Shown: positions 1 through 8,052 of the stretch, piece by piece | How the letters are laid out: every line of letters begins with the position of its first letter | Numbering within the stretch: the stretch's first letter is position 1 | DNA from: JBECKR01 sp040235415 | Lineage (GTDB): Bacteria > Acidobacteriota > Polarisedimenticolia > Polarisedimenticolales > Polarisedimenticolaceae | DNA length: 15,698 nt | Reading direction: 5' to 3' | Assembly (NCBI GenBank): GCA_040235415.1 | Contig: JBECKR010000419.1 | Coordinates: forward strand, 1-15,698 | Notes under the pieces: generated by a model | What the model saw: the letters and a program-made list of their open reading frames with translations, nothing else | Database searches by the model: none | Told to the model about the DNA's origin: nothing | Translations under genes and position numbers: made by a program

Positions 1-64
1 GGCCCGGGCGACGCGGTTGTCCCGCGCCGTTTCAGACCCTAGGTTCCCCGAGGGAGGGAACCTC

Positions 65-751
65 GTGGGCGATCTGCCGTTCGACCGACCGGCCGAGAAC
101 CGGTTCGAGTTCTACGACTTCGAGACGCTCGTGATGCCCACGGGGCGGCGAGCCGCGAACCTCCGCGAGTTTCTCGACCACGTCCGCGACGTGCCGGTCG
201 AGGTGCTGCACCATCACCTTTACGGCTCGGCGCTCCGGCGGCGGTTCCGGGTCTGGGACCACCCGAACGACTTCGCGCAGTGGGTCGCGGAGTCGCTCGA
301 GGACCACGTCCTGTCCGAGAAGCTCGCGGCGCTCGACCCGTACGCCAACGAGGATCTGGAGCGCGCCCGCGAGACGATCTCGGACCTCGTCGAGGACCAC
401 CTCGACGAGCAGCCGTTCGTCCCGTTCGCGCGGCCGGGGGCGGAGTTCCACTTCTCGAGTGCGCTCAGCCTCGCGCTCCCGAGCGGGCGGATCGTCGACA
501 CCGTCGCGGAGATGCGGGACGCGATCGCGGTCGTGCCGTTGAGCTCGCTGTACTACCACTTCCACGAGGCCCGGCTGCGCGGTCCCGGCGACGACCACGA
601 CGACTTCTCACGCTGGCTCGACGGCCAGTTCGGCGACAACGACGTGTCGCGGGCGCTCGGACGTCTCGACTTCTACTTCTTCAGCCTCGAGGACCTCCGC
701 AAGCGCATCGTCGAGATCTTCGACGCGGCGCGCCCCGGAGACCGCTCGTGA
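65..751 (+). CDS. DUF5752-family protein with internal duplication, paired with trehalose synthase
   Basis: A soluble acidic protein of 228 aa with no signal peptide or membrane segment. I assign it to the DUF5752 family from its overall character and its position directly before a TreT-type glycosyltransferase; the function of that family is unknown to me. I chose GTG at 65 rather than TTG at 17 because AGGGAGGG sits about 6 nt upstream of the GTG. The protein appears to be two copies of one module. Residues ~14-113 begin FEFYDFETLVMPTGR and contain VPVEVLHHHLYG. Residues ~128-222 begin FHFSSALSLALPSGR and contain VPLSSLYYHFHEARLR. Each copy then continues with a DFxxW segment and an acidic helix (DLERARETI versus DLRKRIVEI). 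The His-rich stretch of each copy could bind metal or substrate, which is inference. The stop overlaps the next start (GTGA), so translation is probably coupled and a role with trehalose synthesis is likely. A wholly different family assignment remains possible. Confidence 0.8.
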   Translation: MGDLPFDRPAENRFEFYDFETLVMPTGRRAANLREFLDHVRDVPVEVLHHHLYGSALRRRFRVWDHPNDFAQWVAESLEDHVLSEKLAALDPYANEDLERARETISDLVEDHLDEQPFVPFARPGAEFHFSSALSLALPSGRIVDTVAEMRDAIAVVPLSSLYYHFHEARLRGPGDDHDDFSRWLDGQFGDNDVSRALGRLDFYFFSLEDLRKRIVEIFDAARPGDRS

Positions 752-1962
752 ACGGCCCGGGCCTCGACGGCTACGCCGCGATCGTCGGCGAGGAGCGCAT
801 CGCCCAGCTCCGCCGGCTCGCGGCGCCTCTGTCGGGTATGCGGCTGCTGCTCGTGAACTCGACCCGAGTCGGGGGCGGCGTCGCCGAGATGCTGCACCGC
901 CACGTCCCGCTCCTCCGGGAGCTCGGTCTCGACGTGCGTTGGGAGGTCATGGAAGGATGGCCGGAGTTCTTCGACGCGACGAAGACGATCCACAACGCGC
1001 TGCAGGGCAGCCGCGACGGCCTGACGGCGGAGCACGAGCGCTCCTTCCGCGAGGCGAACGAGCGCAACGCCGTCCGGTTCGACTTCGACGTCGACGCGGT
1101 CATCGTCCACGACCCGCAGCCGGCAGGAATGATCGACCACGTCGAGAAGAGCGTTCCCTGGATCTGGCGCTGCCACATCGACGTGTCGCGTCCGAGCCGG
1201 CCGGTATGGCGGTTCCTGAGGCGCTACGTCAACCGGTACGACGCCAGCGTGTTCTCGATGCCGGCGTTCTCGCAGCGGCTCGACCATCCGCAGTTCGTGA
1301 TCGCCCCGTCGATCGACCCGCTCTCGGAGAAGAACGTCGAGCTCGACGACGCCGAGCTCGACCGCATCCTGGCGCGCTTCGGGCTCGACCGCTCGCGGCC
1401 GCTCGCCGTGCAGGTGTCGCGGTTCGACCGCTTCAAGGACCCGGTCGGCGTCATCCGGGCCTACCGCCTGGCGCGCCGCCGCGACGACCTCAGGCTGGTG
1501 CTCGCCGGCGGCGGCGCGGATGACGATCCGGAAGGCGCGGACGTCCTCAGGGAGGTCCTCGCCGCGGCCCAGGACGACCCCGACGTCGTCGTGCTCAACC
1601 TGCCGCCGGACTCCAATCGCGAGGTCAACGCGCTGCAGCGCGCCGCCACGGTGATCGTGCAGAAGTCGCTCAAGGAGGGGTTCGGCCTCACGGTCACCGA
1701 GGGGCTGTGGAAGGGGCGCCCGGTCATCGGCGGCGCCGCCGGCGGGATCGGCCTGCAGGTCATCGACCACCAGACCGGATTCCTGGTGCACTCGATCGAG
1801 GGCGCGTCCTACCGCCTTCGCTACCTCCTGAACCGGCCGCGCCTGGCCGACGAGATGGGACGGCGCGGACGGCGCCTCGTGCTCTACGAGTTCCTGCTCA
1901 CCCGGCATTTGAGGGACTGGCTGGTGCTGCTGCTCACGGTGACGGGCCGCGCCCCGCGTTGA
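748..1962 (+). CDS. treT: Trehalose synthase TreT-type GT4 glycosyltransferase
   Basis: A retaining GT4 (GT-B fold) glycosyltransferase of 404 aa, the usual length for TreT enzymes, which reversibly join NDP-glucose and glucose into trehalose in the cytoplasm. The start is GTG at 748, overlapping the previous stop. Seen in the protein: an N-terminal nucleotide-fold loop NSTRVGGGVAEML (res 37-49), HDPQP (121-125), WRCHID (140-145), the C-domain VSRFDRFKDP (223-232) with the Arg/Lys expected to hold the donor diphosphate, and the E-x7-E signature EGFGLTVTE (310-318). The C-terminus LLTRHLRDWL (~383-392) is typical of TreT rather than of generic GT4 enzymes. The acceptor cannot be proven from sequence, so a related disaccharide synthase is the alternative. 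Pairing with the DUF5752-type gene supports a compatible-solute or storage role. No terminator is obvious, but GC-rich inverted sequence lies just after the stop. Confidence 0.9.
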   Translation: MNGPGLDGYAAIVGEERIAQLRRLAAPLSGMRLLLVNSTRVGGGVAEMLHRHVPLLRELGLDVRWEVMEGWPEFFDATKTIHNALQGSRDGLTAEHERSFREANERNAVRFDFDVDAVIVHDPQPAGMIDHVEKSVPWIWRCHIDVSRPSRPVWRFLRRYVNRYDASVFSMPAFSQRLDHPQFVIAPSIDPLSEKNVELDDAELDRILARFGLDRSRPLAVQVSRFDRFKDPVGVIRAYRLARRRDDLRLVLAGGGADDDPEGADVLREVLAAAQDDPDVVVLNLPPDSNREVNALQRAATVIVQKSLKEGFGLTVTEGLWKGRPVIGGAAGGIGLQVIDHQTGFLVHSIEGASYRLRYLLNRPRLADEMGRRGRRLVLYEFLLTRHLRDWLVLLLTVTGRAPR

Positions 1963-1984
1963 GGCGACGGCCGGCGGGGCCCCC

Positions 1985-2013
1985 TTGGACGGCCGGGAGC
2001 CGTGCGTCATAAT
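1985..2013 (+). promoter_or_regulatory. Candidate sigma-70 promoter for the acyl-CoA dehydrogenase-hemE-hemN operon
   Basis: CATAAT at 2008-2013 matches five of six bases of the -10 consensus and is an AT island in very GC-rich DNA. TTGGAC at 1985-1990 lies 17 bp upstream (alternatively TGGACG at 16 bp, matching four of six bases of TTGACA). It sits in the 96-bp gap after treT and would start transcription near 2020, about 39 nt before the ATG at 2059. The -10 is convincing; the -35 is only partial. Confidence 0.5.
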
Positions 2014-2058
2014 GATCGCTTCGATCCCGTTCCGAGCCGAAGCACCCGGGAGCCCGCG

Positions 2059-3225
2059 ATGTCGACCGAAACCACCGCCCTGCCCGCCCTGACGATGCTG
2101 TCCGAGGACGAGACCCTGTTCCGCGACGCGGTCCGCGAGTTCGCCGAAGGCGAGGTCCGCCCGCGCATCGCCGCGATGGAGGCGGCCGGACGCTACGACG
2201 ACGCCTTGCTGCGCGCGCTGTTCGAAATGGGGCTGATGGCGATCGACGTGCCGGAGAAGCACGGTGGAGCCGGAGGCAACTTCTTCCAGTCTTGCCTCGC
2301 GGTCGAGGAGGTCTCGCGCGTGGACGCCGCCGTCGGCGTGCTCGTCGACGTCCAGAACACGCTGTTCAACAACGCGCTCGACCGCTGGGGCACGGAGGAT
2401 CAGAAGGCGGCCTACTTCCCGAGGATCGCCACCGACTTGGTGGCGGCGTACGCCCTGTCGGAGGCCGGGTCCGGTTCCGACGCCTTCGGGCTGAAGTGCC
2501 GCGCAGAACGGAAAGGAGACGGCTGGGTCCTCGACGGAACGAAGATGTGGATCACGAACGGCGGCGAGGCCGGCGTGTTCCTGGTGTTCGCGACGATTGA
2601 CCCGTCGAAGGGCTACAAGGGGATCACGGGGTTCATCGTCGAGCGCCGGGATGCGGGGTTCTCGATCGGCAAGCGCGAGGACAAGCTCGGCATCAAGGCT
2701 TCGAGCACGTGCGAGCTGATCTTCGAAGGCTGCGAGATCCCCGGCGACCGCGTGCTCGGCGAGCCCGGGAAGGGCTACAAGATCGCGATCGAGACGCTCA
2801 ACGAAGGGCGGATCGGGATCGGCGCGCAGATGGTCGGGGTCGCGACCGCGGCCCTCGAGCACGCGGTGCGCTACTCCAAGGAGCGCCGGCAGTTCGATCG
2901 GCCGATCGCCGAGTTCCAGGCGGTCCAGCATCAGCTCGCGCGCTCGGCGACGCAGATCGAGGCGTCGCGTCTGCTGGTGTACAACGCCGCGCGCCTGAGG
3001 GACGCGGGCCGGCCGTTCACGCGCGAGGCGGCGATGGCGAAGCTGTACTCGAGCGAGTGCGCCGAGTACGTCACCTCGGCCGCGATCGAGCTGTTCGGCG
3101 GGTACGGCTACACCCGCGAGTACCCGGTCGAGAAGCTGTACCGCGACGCCAAGATCGGGAAGATCTACGAGGGCACGTCGTTCATGCAGCTCAACACCAT
3201 CGCCAAGCTGCTGCTCGCGGAGTGA
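2059..3225 (+). CDS. Acyl-CoA dehydrogenase, short-chain (SCAD/butyryl-CoA) type
   Basis: An FAD-dependent acyl-CoA dehydrogenase of 388 aa, the standard length, that forms trans-2-enoyl-CoA and passes electrons to ETF in the cytoplasm. Seen: signature YALSEAGSGSDAFG (131-144), MWITNGGEAG (163-172) in the middle beta domain, RRQFDRPIAEFQAVQ (276-290), and the C-terminal FGGYGYTREYPVEK (346-359). The catalytic base is Glu371 in IYEGTS, the position used by short- and medium-chain enzymes rather than the shifted Glu of isovaleryl-CoA or long-chain types. I chose ATG 2059 because family members start shortly before the first helix and a GGGAG lies upstream; ATG 2002 would overlap the likely promoter. 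Exact chain-length preference is inference. It is 4 bp ahead of hemE, an unusual partner for heme genes, and probably shares their transcript. Confidence 0.93.
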   Translation: MSTETTALPALTMLSEDETLFRDAVREFAEGEVRPRIAAMEAAGRYDDALLRALFEMGLMAIDVPEKHGGAGGNFFQSCLAVEEVSRVDAAVGVLVDVQNTLFNNALDRWGTEDQKAAYFPRIATDLVAAYALSEAGSGSDAFGLKCRAERKGDGWVLDGTKMWITNGGEAGVFLVFATIDPSKGYKGITGFIVERRDAGFSIGKREDKLGIKASSTCELIFEGCEIPGDRVLGEPGKGYKIAIETLNEGRIGIGAQMVGVATAALEHAVRYSKERRQFDRPIAEFQAVQHQLARSATQIEASRLLVYNAARLRDAGRPFTREAAMAKLYSSECAEYVTSAAIELFGGYGYTREYPVEKLYRDAKIGKIYEGTSFMQLNTIAKLLLAE

Positions 3226-3229
3226 ACCC

Positions 3230-4260
<1,031 letters not shown>

Positions 4261-4264
<4 letters not shown>

Positions 4265-5661
4265 GCGACAGGTCCAGAGCCGAGATCACCCGCGACCTGC
4301 TGCAGAAGTACGACCGGCCGGGGCCGCGGTACACGTCGTACCCGACCGCGGTGGAGTTCGACGAGCGATACGACGCCGCGGCGTACGACGCGAAGCTCGC
4401 GGAGGCGGACCGCGCCCCGGACGAGCCGCTGTCGTTCTACGTCCATCTCCCGTTCTGCGAGGAGCGTTGCAGCTTCTGCGGCTGCAACGTCGTGATCACG
4501 AAGAAACGCGAGGTGTCGGCGAAGTACCTCGACTACATCCACCGCGAGATCGACATGCTGGCGGAGCGTCTGCCGCATCGACGGCGGCTCTCGCAGTACC
4601 ACTGGGGCGGCGGCACTCCGACGTATCTCTCGGTCGAGCAGATGCGCGCGCTGCACGAGCGGATCTCCCGGCACTTCTCGATCGAGCCCGAGGCGGAGGT
4701 CGCGATCGAGGTCGACCCGCGGGTCACGACCTTCGAGCAGGTCGACCTGCTGCGGGAGATGGGGTGGAACCGCCTCAGCATGGGAGTCCAGGACTTCACG
4801 CCCGAGGTCCAGGAGGCGGTCAACCGCAACCAGAGCGAGGCGCAAACCCGCCGGCTGTACGACTATGCCCGGAAGGTCGGCTTCGAGTCCGTCAACCTCG
4901 ACCTGATCTACGGACTGCCGCTGCAGACGCCCGAGCGGTTCGAGAGCAACATGGACGTCGTCCTCGACCTCCGGCCGGAGCGGGTCGCGGTCTACTCCTA
5001 CGCGTACGTCCCGTGGATCAAGGCCAACCAGAAGCGAATCGACGTCGGGCAGCTGCCCTCCCCGGAGGTCAAGCTCGAGCTGTTCATCATCGCGCGCGAG
5101 CGGTTCCTCGACGCCGGCTACGTGCCGATCGGCATGGACCACTTCGCCCTGCCCGACGACGAGCTCGCCCTCGCCGCCGGAAAGCGCCGGCTGCACCGGA
5201 ACTTCATGGGATACACGGTGAAGATGGGGTCGGACATGGTGGGCGTCGGGATCTCGGCGATCGGCGACGTCCGGGGAAGCTTCGCCCAAAACGTCAAGAA
5301 GCTCTCGACGTACTACGAGGCGCTCGACACGGGGCGGATGCCGATCGAGCGGGGCTACGTCCTCGACGACGACGACCGCGTCCGCCGCGAGGTCATCTCG
5401 CGCCTGATGTGCAACTTCCACCTCCCGATCCCCGAGGTAGAGTCGCGATTCGGCGTCGAGTTCGCGTCCTACTTCGCCGAGGAGCTCGCCGAGCTGCGGC
5501 GGGCGGACGGCCCCGTGAAGCACGGCTTCGTGCGGATCACGCCGGCGGCGATCGACGTGGTCGGAAACGGCCACCTCTTCGTCCGCAACGTCTGCATGGT
5601 CTTCGACCGCTACCTCAAGGCCAAGCGCGGCGACGCCCCCGTCTTCAGCCGCACGGTGTAA
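4261..5661 (+). CDS. hemN: Oxygen-independent coproporphyrinogen III dehydrogenase (HemN)
   Basis: A radical-SAM enzyme of 466 aa (E. coli HemN is 457) that oxidatively decarboxylates coproporphyrinogen III to protoporphyrinogen IX without oxygen. The [4Fe-4S] motif is Cys66-x3-Cys70-x2-Cys73 with the extra Cys75 typical of true HemN (FCEERCSFCGC). Tyr60 in SFYVHLPFC and GGGTPTYL (116-123) help bind SAM. The N-terminal KYDRPGPRYTSYPTA (16-30) and the full C-terminal domain separate it from the shorter HemW (heme chaperone) proteins. The ATG at 4261 overlaps the hemE stop. It consumes the HemE product directly, which explains the tight pairing, and the oxygen-independent enzyme suggests heme synthesis that works at low oxygen. 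A REP-like repeat begins 9 bp after the stop. Confidence 0.96.
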
Positions 5662-5669
5662 TCGTAATC

Positions 5670-5688
5670 GGGGACATTCCCCTATTTC
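5670..5688 (-). repeat. REP-like repeat copy A, at the 3' side of the RAYT gene
   Basis: The plus strand reads GGGGACATTCCCC followed by TATTTC, an imperfect dyad with a 5-bp stem (GGGGA/TCCCC) around CAT. The same core occurs in copies at 6479-6536 and, diverged, at 7653-7718. It lies between the convergent ends of hemN and the RAYT gene, where its hairpin could also act as a weak transcription barrier (inference). Confidence 0.85.
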
Positions 5689-5704
5689 GCATCTCTATCT
5701 CGCA

Positions 5705-6379
5705 TCAACCGGCATCGCGGTGGGTTCGGGGGCGTCCCGGACGCCGTTCGACCGGATCGAGTCCCATCCTGACCGCGGTCGCGGCCGCCCACGATTCGTT
5801 GCCGTAGGGTCGCTGTCGGCCAGAGCAGCGGCGGATCGCTCGGAGTTCGGATTCGGTAAGCGGCTGCTCGACGATGCGTGGCCACGCGCGGGGCAGCGCG
5901 ATCGGGCTGTCGGTCTCGAGCCTCGGATTCTCGAAGCGGCCGTGGCGTGAGGGCAGACTGCCCCATCGCCAGTCGGCTGCGTGCAGGACGAGTCCTGCGC
6001 GCAGCGGATTGCGCTCGACGTATCGCAGGACCGTCAAGAGATGCCGGTCGGTCGCAACCGGGAACGCCTTGAACCTCCCCTGCCAAACTCGCCCCGAGCT
6101 GCCGTGGCGTTTGTGGTGGTGGCTGACGTGCGTCGTCAGGAGCCAGTGCGCCCAGCGCCCGAGGTCGCCGTCGGCGCGCGGCCACAGCACGAAGTGGATG
6201 TGATTCGGCATGAGGCAATACGCGACGACGCGCATTCCGACCCGGCCCGTCGCCTCTGCGGCCAACTCCAGGAAGTGCGCGTAGTCGTCCCTGTCGCGGA
6301 ACACCGTCGCGCGCGCGTTGCCGCGATCGACGACGTGGAAGCACAGGCCGCCGAGCGAAGCGCGGGCGGTACGCGGCAT
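5705..6379 (-). CDS. REP-associated tyrosine transposase (RAYT, Y1/HUH family)
   Basis: A 224-aa IS200/IS605-like HUH endonuclease. The start MPRTARASLGGLCFHVV matches the family opening (MPR...YHV..RGN), and the first-strand segment VVDRGNAR follows. The metal-binding HUH motif is His60-Ile-His62 in MPNHIHFVLWP (57-67). The nucleophile is Tyr120 in LRYVERNPLRAGLV. The Arg-rich tail ending RRPGRPRTHRDAG is the usual RAYT C-terminus. All core residues are intact, with no frameshift, so the protein could be active. An in-frame ATG 42 nt upstream (6421) is possible but adds residues unlike the family, and neither start has a clear ribosome site. It lies convergent to hemN and divergent from the hydrolase, with REP-like repeats on both sides as its likely substrates. 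RAYTs typically do not move themselves but can spread REP sequences. Confidence 0.9.
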   Translation of the reverse strand: MPRTARASLGGLCFHVVDRGNARATVFRDRDDYAHFLELAAEATGRVGMRVVAYCLMPNHIHFVLWPRADGDLGRWAHWLLTTHVSHHHKRHGSSGRVWQGRFKAFPVATDRHLLTVLRYVERNPLRAGLVLHAADWRWGSLPSRHGRFENPRLETDSPIALPRAWPRIVEQPLTESELRAIRRCSGRQRPYGNESWAAATAVRMGLDPVERRPGRPRTHRDAG

Positions 6380-6478
6380 GTCCGGGCGCTCACGGGAGAC
6401 GTGCGGGACGTTCGTCAACATGCGAGCCGGACCGCGCGGAGGCAAGGCGAGACGTTGTGGGCTCGCAACGTAGCGTAC

Positions 6479-6536
6479 CGGAAACAGGGGACATTCCCCT
6501 ATTTCCGGGGAAATAGGGGAATGTCCCCTGTTTCCG
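6479..6536. repeat. REP-like repeat pair B: perfect 28-bp inverted repeat with 2-bp centre
   Basis: Left arm 6479-6506 and right arm 6509-6536 are exact reverse complements around a central GG. Each arm contains the family core GGGGAATGTCCCC with AATA before it and TGTTTCCG after it. Each arm is itself a small hairpin, and together they form a 58-bp cruciform-capable palindrome (a BIME-like head-to-head pair). It lies about 100 bp before the RAYT start and about 50 bp before the hydrolase start. TAGAAT at 6537-6542, directly after the right arm, resembles a -10 box for the hydrolase, but no matching -35 is seen because that place is occupied by the repeat. Confidence 0.93.
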
Positions 6537-6586
6537 TAGAATGGGGTCTTCCGGGCGACATGCCCGCTCAGGAGGATCCCGATCCC

Positions 6587-7642
6587 ATGCGCGTCACGCC
6601 GACCGTCCTCTCGATCGCCTCGGTCCTCGCGGCCGGGCTCTCTTTGCCCGCGCAGGAGCGGCCCCACGCCGAGCAGCCCGCCCGCACCGTCGAGCAACGC
6701 CTCGACGTTCTCGAGAAACAGCTCGAGAGCACGTCCTACGCCTTGGAGCACTTGACGAAGCTCGTCGACGACGTGCTGTGGCTCGAGCGCGTCGGGGACG
6801 TCGCCGAAGTCGACAAGGTGTTCATCCCGACGGTGCCCAACCCGCACGGCGAGGAAACCTACGGCATCGCGAACGAGCGTCACCCGTTCAAGATGTACGC
6901 CTACGTGTTCGTCCCGCGCGACCTCGACCGCGGCCGCAAGCACCCGCTCCTCATGTTCCCGCACGGCGGCGTGCACGCCGACTTCGACACGTACTACGTC
7001 CACATCGTACGTGAGCTGATGGAGAGGGGATACGTCGTCGTGGCGCCGGAGTACCGCGGCTCGACCGGATACGGCGAGGAGTACTGGAAGGCGATCGACT
7101 ACGGCGGTCTCGAGGTCGAGGACGTCGTCGCGGCCCGGGACTGGGCCCTCGACACGTACGGCTTCCTCGACCCGCAGCGCGTCGGGATCCTCGGTTGGAG
7201 CCACGGCGGGCTGATCGCGCTGATGGCGGTGTTCGACCACCCCGACAAGTTTCGCTGCGCCTACGCCGGCGTTCCGGTCTCGGATCTCGTCGCGCGCATG
7301 GGATACCAGACCGATGCCTACCGCGCGCTGTACTCCGCGGACTACCACATCGGCAAGACCCCCTACGAGGACGTCGACGAGTATCGGCGACGCTCCCCGG
7401 CCTGGAACACCAAGAAGCTCGCACGGCCTCTACTGATCCACACCAACACCAACGACCGCGACGTCCACGTCTCGGAGGTCGAGCACCTGATCCAGGCGCT
7501 CAAGGCCGACGGAAAGGACTTCCGCTACCGCATCTACCAGGACGCGCCCGGCGGCCACAGCTTCAATCGGATGGACACGGCGCTCGCGCGCGAGTCGAGG
7601 CGCGAGATCTACGCGTTTCTGGACGAGTACCTCGGGAGGTGA
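6587..7642 (+). CDS. Secreted S9-like (prolyl oligopeptidase-type) alpha/beta hydrolase
   Basis: A 351-aa exported serine hydrolase. A Sec signal peptide is seen at residues ~1-22 (basic MR start, hydrophobic VLSIASVLAAGLSL, cleavage probably after LPA). Then comes an amphipathic, coiled-coil-like stretch (~30-65, TVEQRLDVLEKQLES). The hydrolase fold has oxyanion-loop FPHGG (~125), EYRGSTGYGEEYW typical of S9 enzymes, nucleophile elbow GWSHGG with Ser205, probable catalytic Asp290 (NDRDV) and His324 (GGHSF). There is no beta-propeller, so it is a stand-alone catalytic domain. A peptidase, esterase or dienelactone-hydrolase-like activity are all possible, acting outside the cytoplasm. I chose ATG 6587 because the signal peptide starts there and AGGAGG lies at 6570-6575; ATG 6560 would add nine polar residues. 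Repeats of the same family flank it on both sides. Confidence 0.88.
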   Translation: MRVTPTVLSIASVLAAGLSLPAQERPHAEQPARTVEQRLDVLEKQLESTSYALEHLTKLVDDVLWLERVGDVAEVDKVFIPTVPNPHGEETYGIANERHPFKMYAYVFVPRDLDRGRKHPLLMFPHGGVHADFDTYYVHIVRELMERGYVVVAPEYRGSTGYGEEYWKAIDYGGLEVEDVVAARDWALDTYGFLDPQRVGILGWSHGGLIALMAVFDHPDKFRCAYAGVPVSDLVARMGYQTDAYRALYSADYHIGKTPYEDVDEYRRRSPAWNTKKLARPLLIHTNTNDRDVHVSEVEHLIQALKADGKDFRYRIYQDAPGGHSFNRMDTALARESRREIYAFLDEYLGR

Positions 7643-7652
7643 CGGCCGCTCC

Positions 7653-7718
7653 GGAATCGAGGAATGTCCCCGGTTTCGCGGTTTCGGCGGAATAGAGGAA
7701 TGTCCCCGGTTTCGGCGG
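7653..7718 (+). repeat. Tandem diverged REP-like copies C1 and C2
   Basis: Two direct copies, 7653-7681 and 7689-7718, start 36 bp apart. Each reads GGAAT, then a variable base, GAGGAATGTCCCC and GGTTTCG, followed by GCGG in C1 and GCGG after one extra G in C2. They differ from the 5670 and 6479-6536 copies mainly by GAGGA for GGGGA and GGTTTCG for TGTTTCC. They fill the gap between the hydrolase stop (7642) and the small membrane protein. They are tandem, not inverted, unlike pair B. Confidence 0.88.
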
Positions 7719-7756
7719 TACCATGGAGCGGGCCCGGAGGCCCCCGGAACGGGTCG

Positions 7757-8038
7757 ATGTTCCGCACCCTCGGTCGACAGGTCGGGTTCGCGCTCGCGGC
7801 GCTCGCGATCCTGGGGGTAGCCGCGCGCTTCGCGCCCGCGCTCGGGTTCCGAGGGGATCCCTACGGCTTGCTCCTCCCCGCCGCCGCCGCGGTGCTCGTC
7901 GGGCTCGTCCTCATCGCGAGGAAGCCGCTGGTCCGACTCGTCGCGTGGCACCACCGCGCGATGGTCGCGGCCTTGACGCTGACGGTCTGGGCCGCCTGGG
8001 TGTTCACGGCCGTCGAGATCTGGCGACGCTGCTTCTGA
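7757..8038 (+). CDS. Small hypothetical membrane protein, three predicted helices
   Basis: A 93-aa protein that I do not recognise. It contains three hydrophobic segments, ~7-27 (RQVGFALAALAILGVAA), ~36-54 (YGLLLPAAAAVLVGLVLIA) and ~67-87 (RAMVAALTLTVWAAW), joined by short basic loops such as RKPLVR and WHHR, so it is probably an inner-membrane protein. ATG 7757 is chosen because the in-frame residues upstream (from 7664) are a translation of the REP-like repeats; the ribosome site is weak. It ends 14 bp before the convergent stop of the glutamine synthetase homologue. The regular hydrophobic pattern supports a real gene, but its short length and weak start leave doubt. Confidence 0.6.
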   Translation: MFRTLGRQVGFALAALAILGVAARFAPALGFRGDPYGLLLPAAAAVLVGLVLIARKPLVRLVAWHHRAMVAALTLTVWAAWVFTAVEIWRRCF

Positions 8039-8052
8039 CGGCGACCGACGCT

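Larger units (their letters stand above)
5670..6536 (-). mobile_element. REP-RAYT unit (transposase gene bounded by REP-like repeats)
   Basis: A single-gene unit: the HUH/Y1 transposase gene lies between repeat copy A (5670-5688) and the inverted pair (6479-6536). This is the known arrangement of REP-associated tyrosine transposases, which are generally domesticated or single-copy and act on the flanking palindromes by single-strand cleavage. No target-site duplication or terminal inverted repeat of a DDE-type IS is visible. True element ends cannot be set from one copy, so the limits given are simply the outer repeats. Confidence 0.75.

Noticed and set aside
1..42. Frame 1 reads 13 codons to TAG at 40-42, possibly the end of an upstream plus-strand gene.
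   Set aside because: Too short to judge; no recognisable residues and no independent support.
6380..7348. Minus-strand frame that continues upstream of the RAYT start through the palindrome and the hydrolase region, suggesting a fused 547-aa protein.
   Set aside because: The added N-terminal part is antisense to the hydrolase and repeats; RAYT proteins begin at MPR as here. Absence of stops is due to base composition.
5670..7718. CRISPR array considered because of short repeated units.
   Set aside because: Copies are palindromic, irregularly placed, in both orientations and without spacers of constant size; no cas genes.
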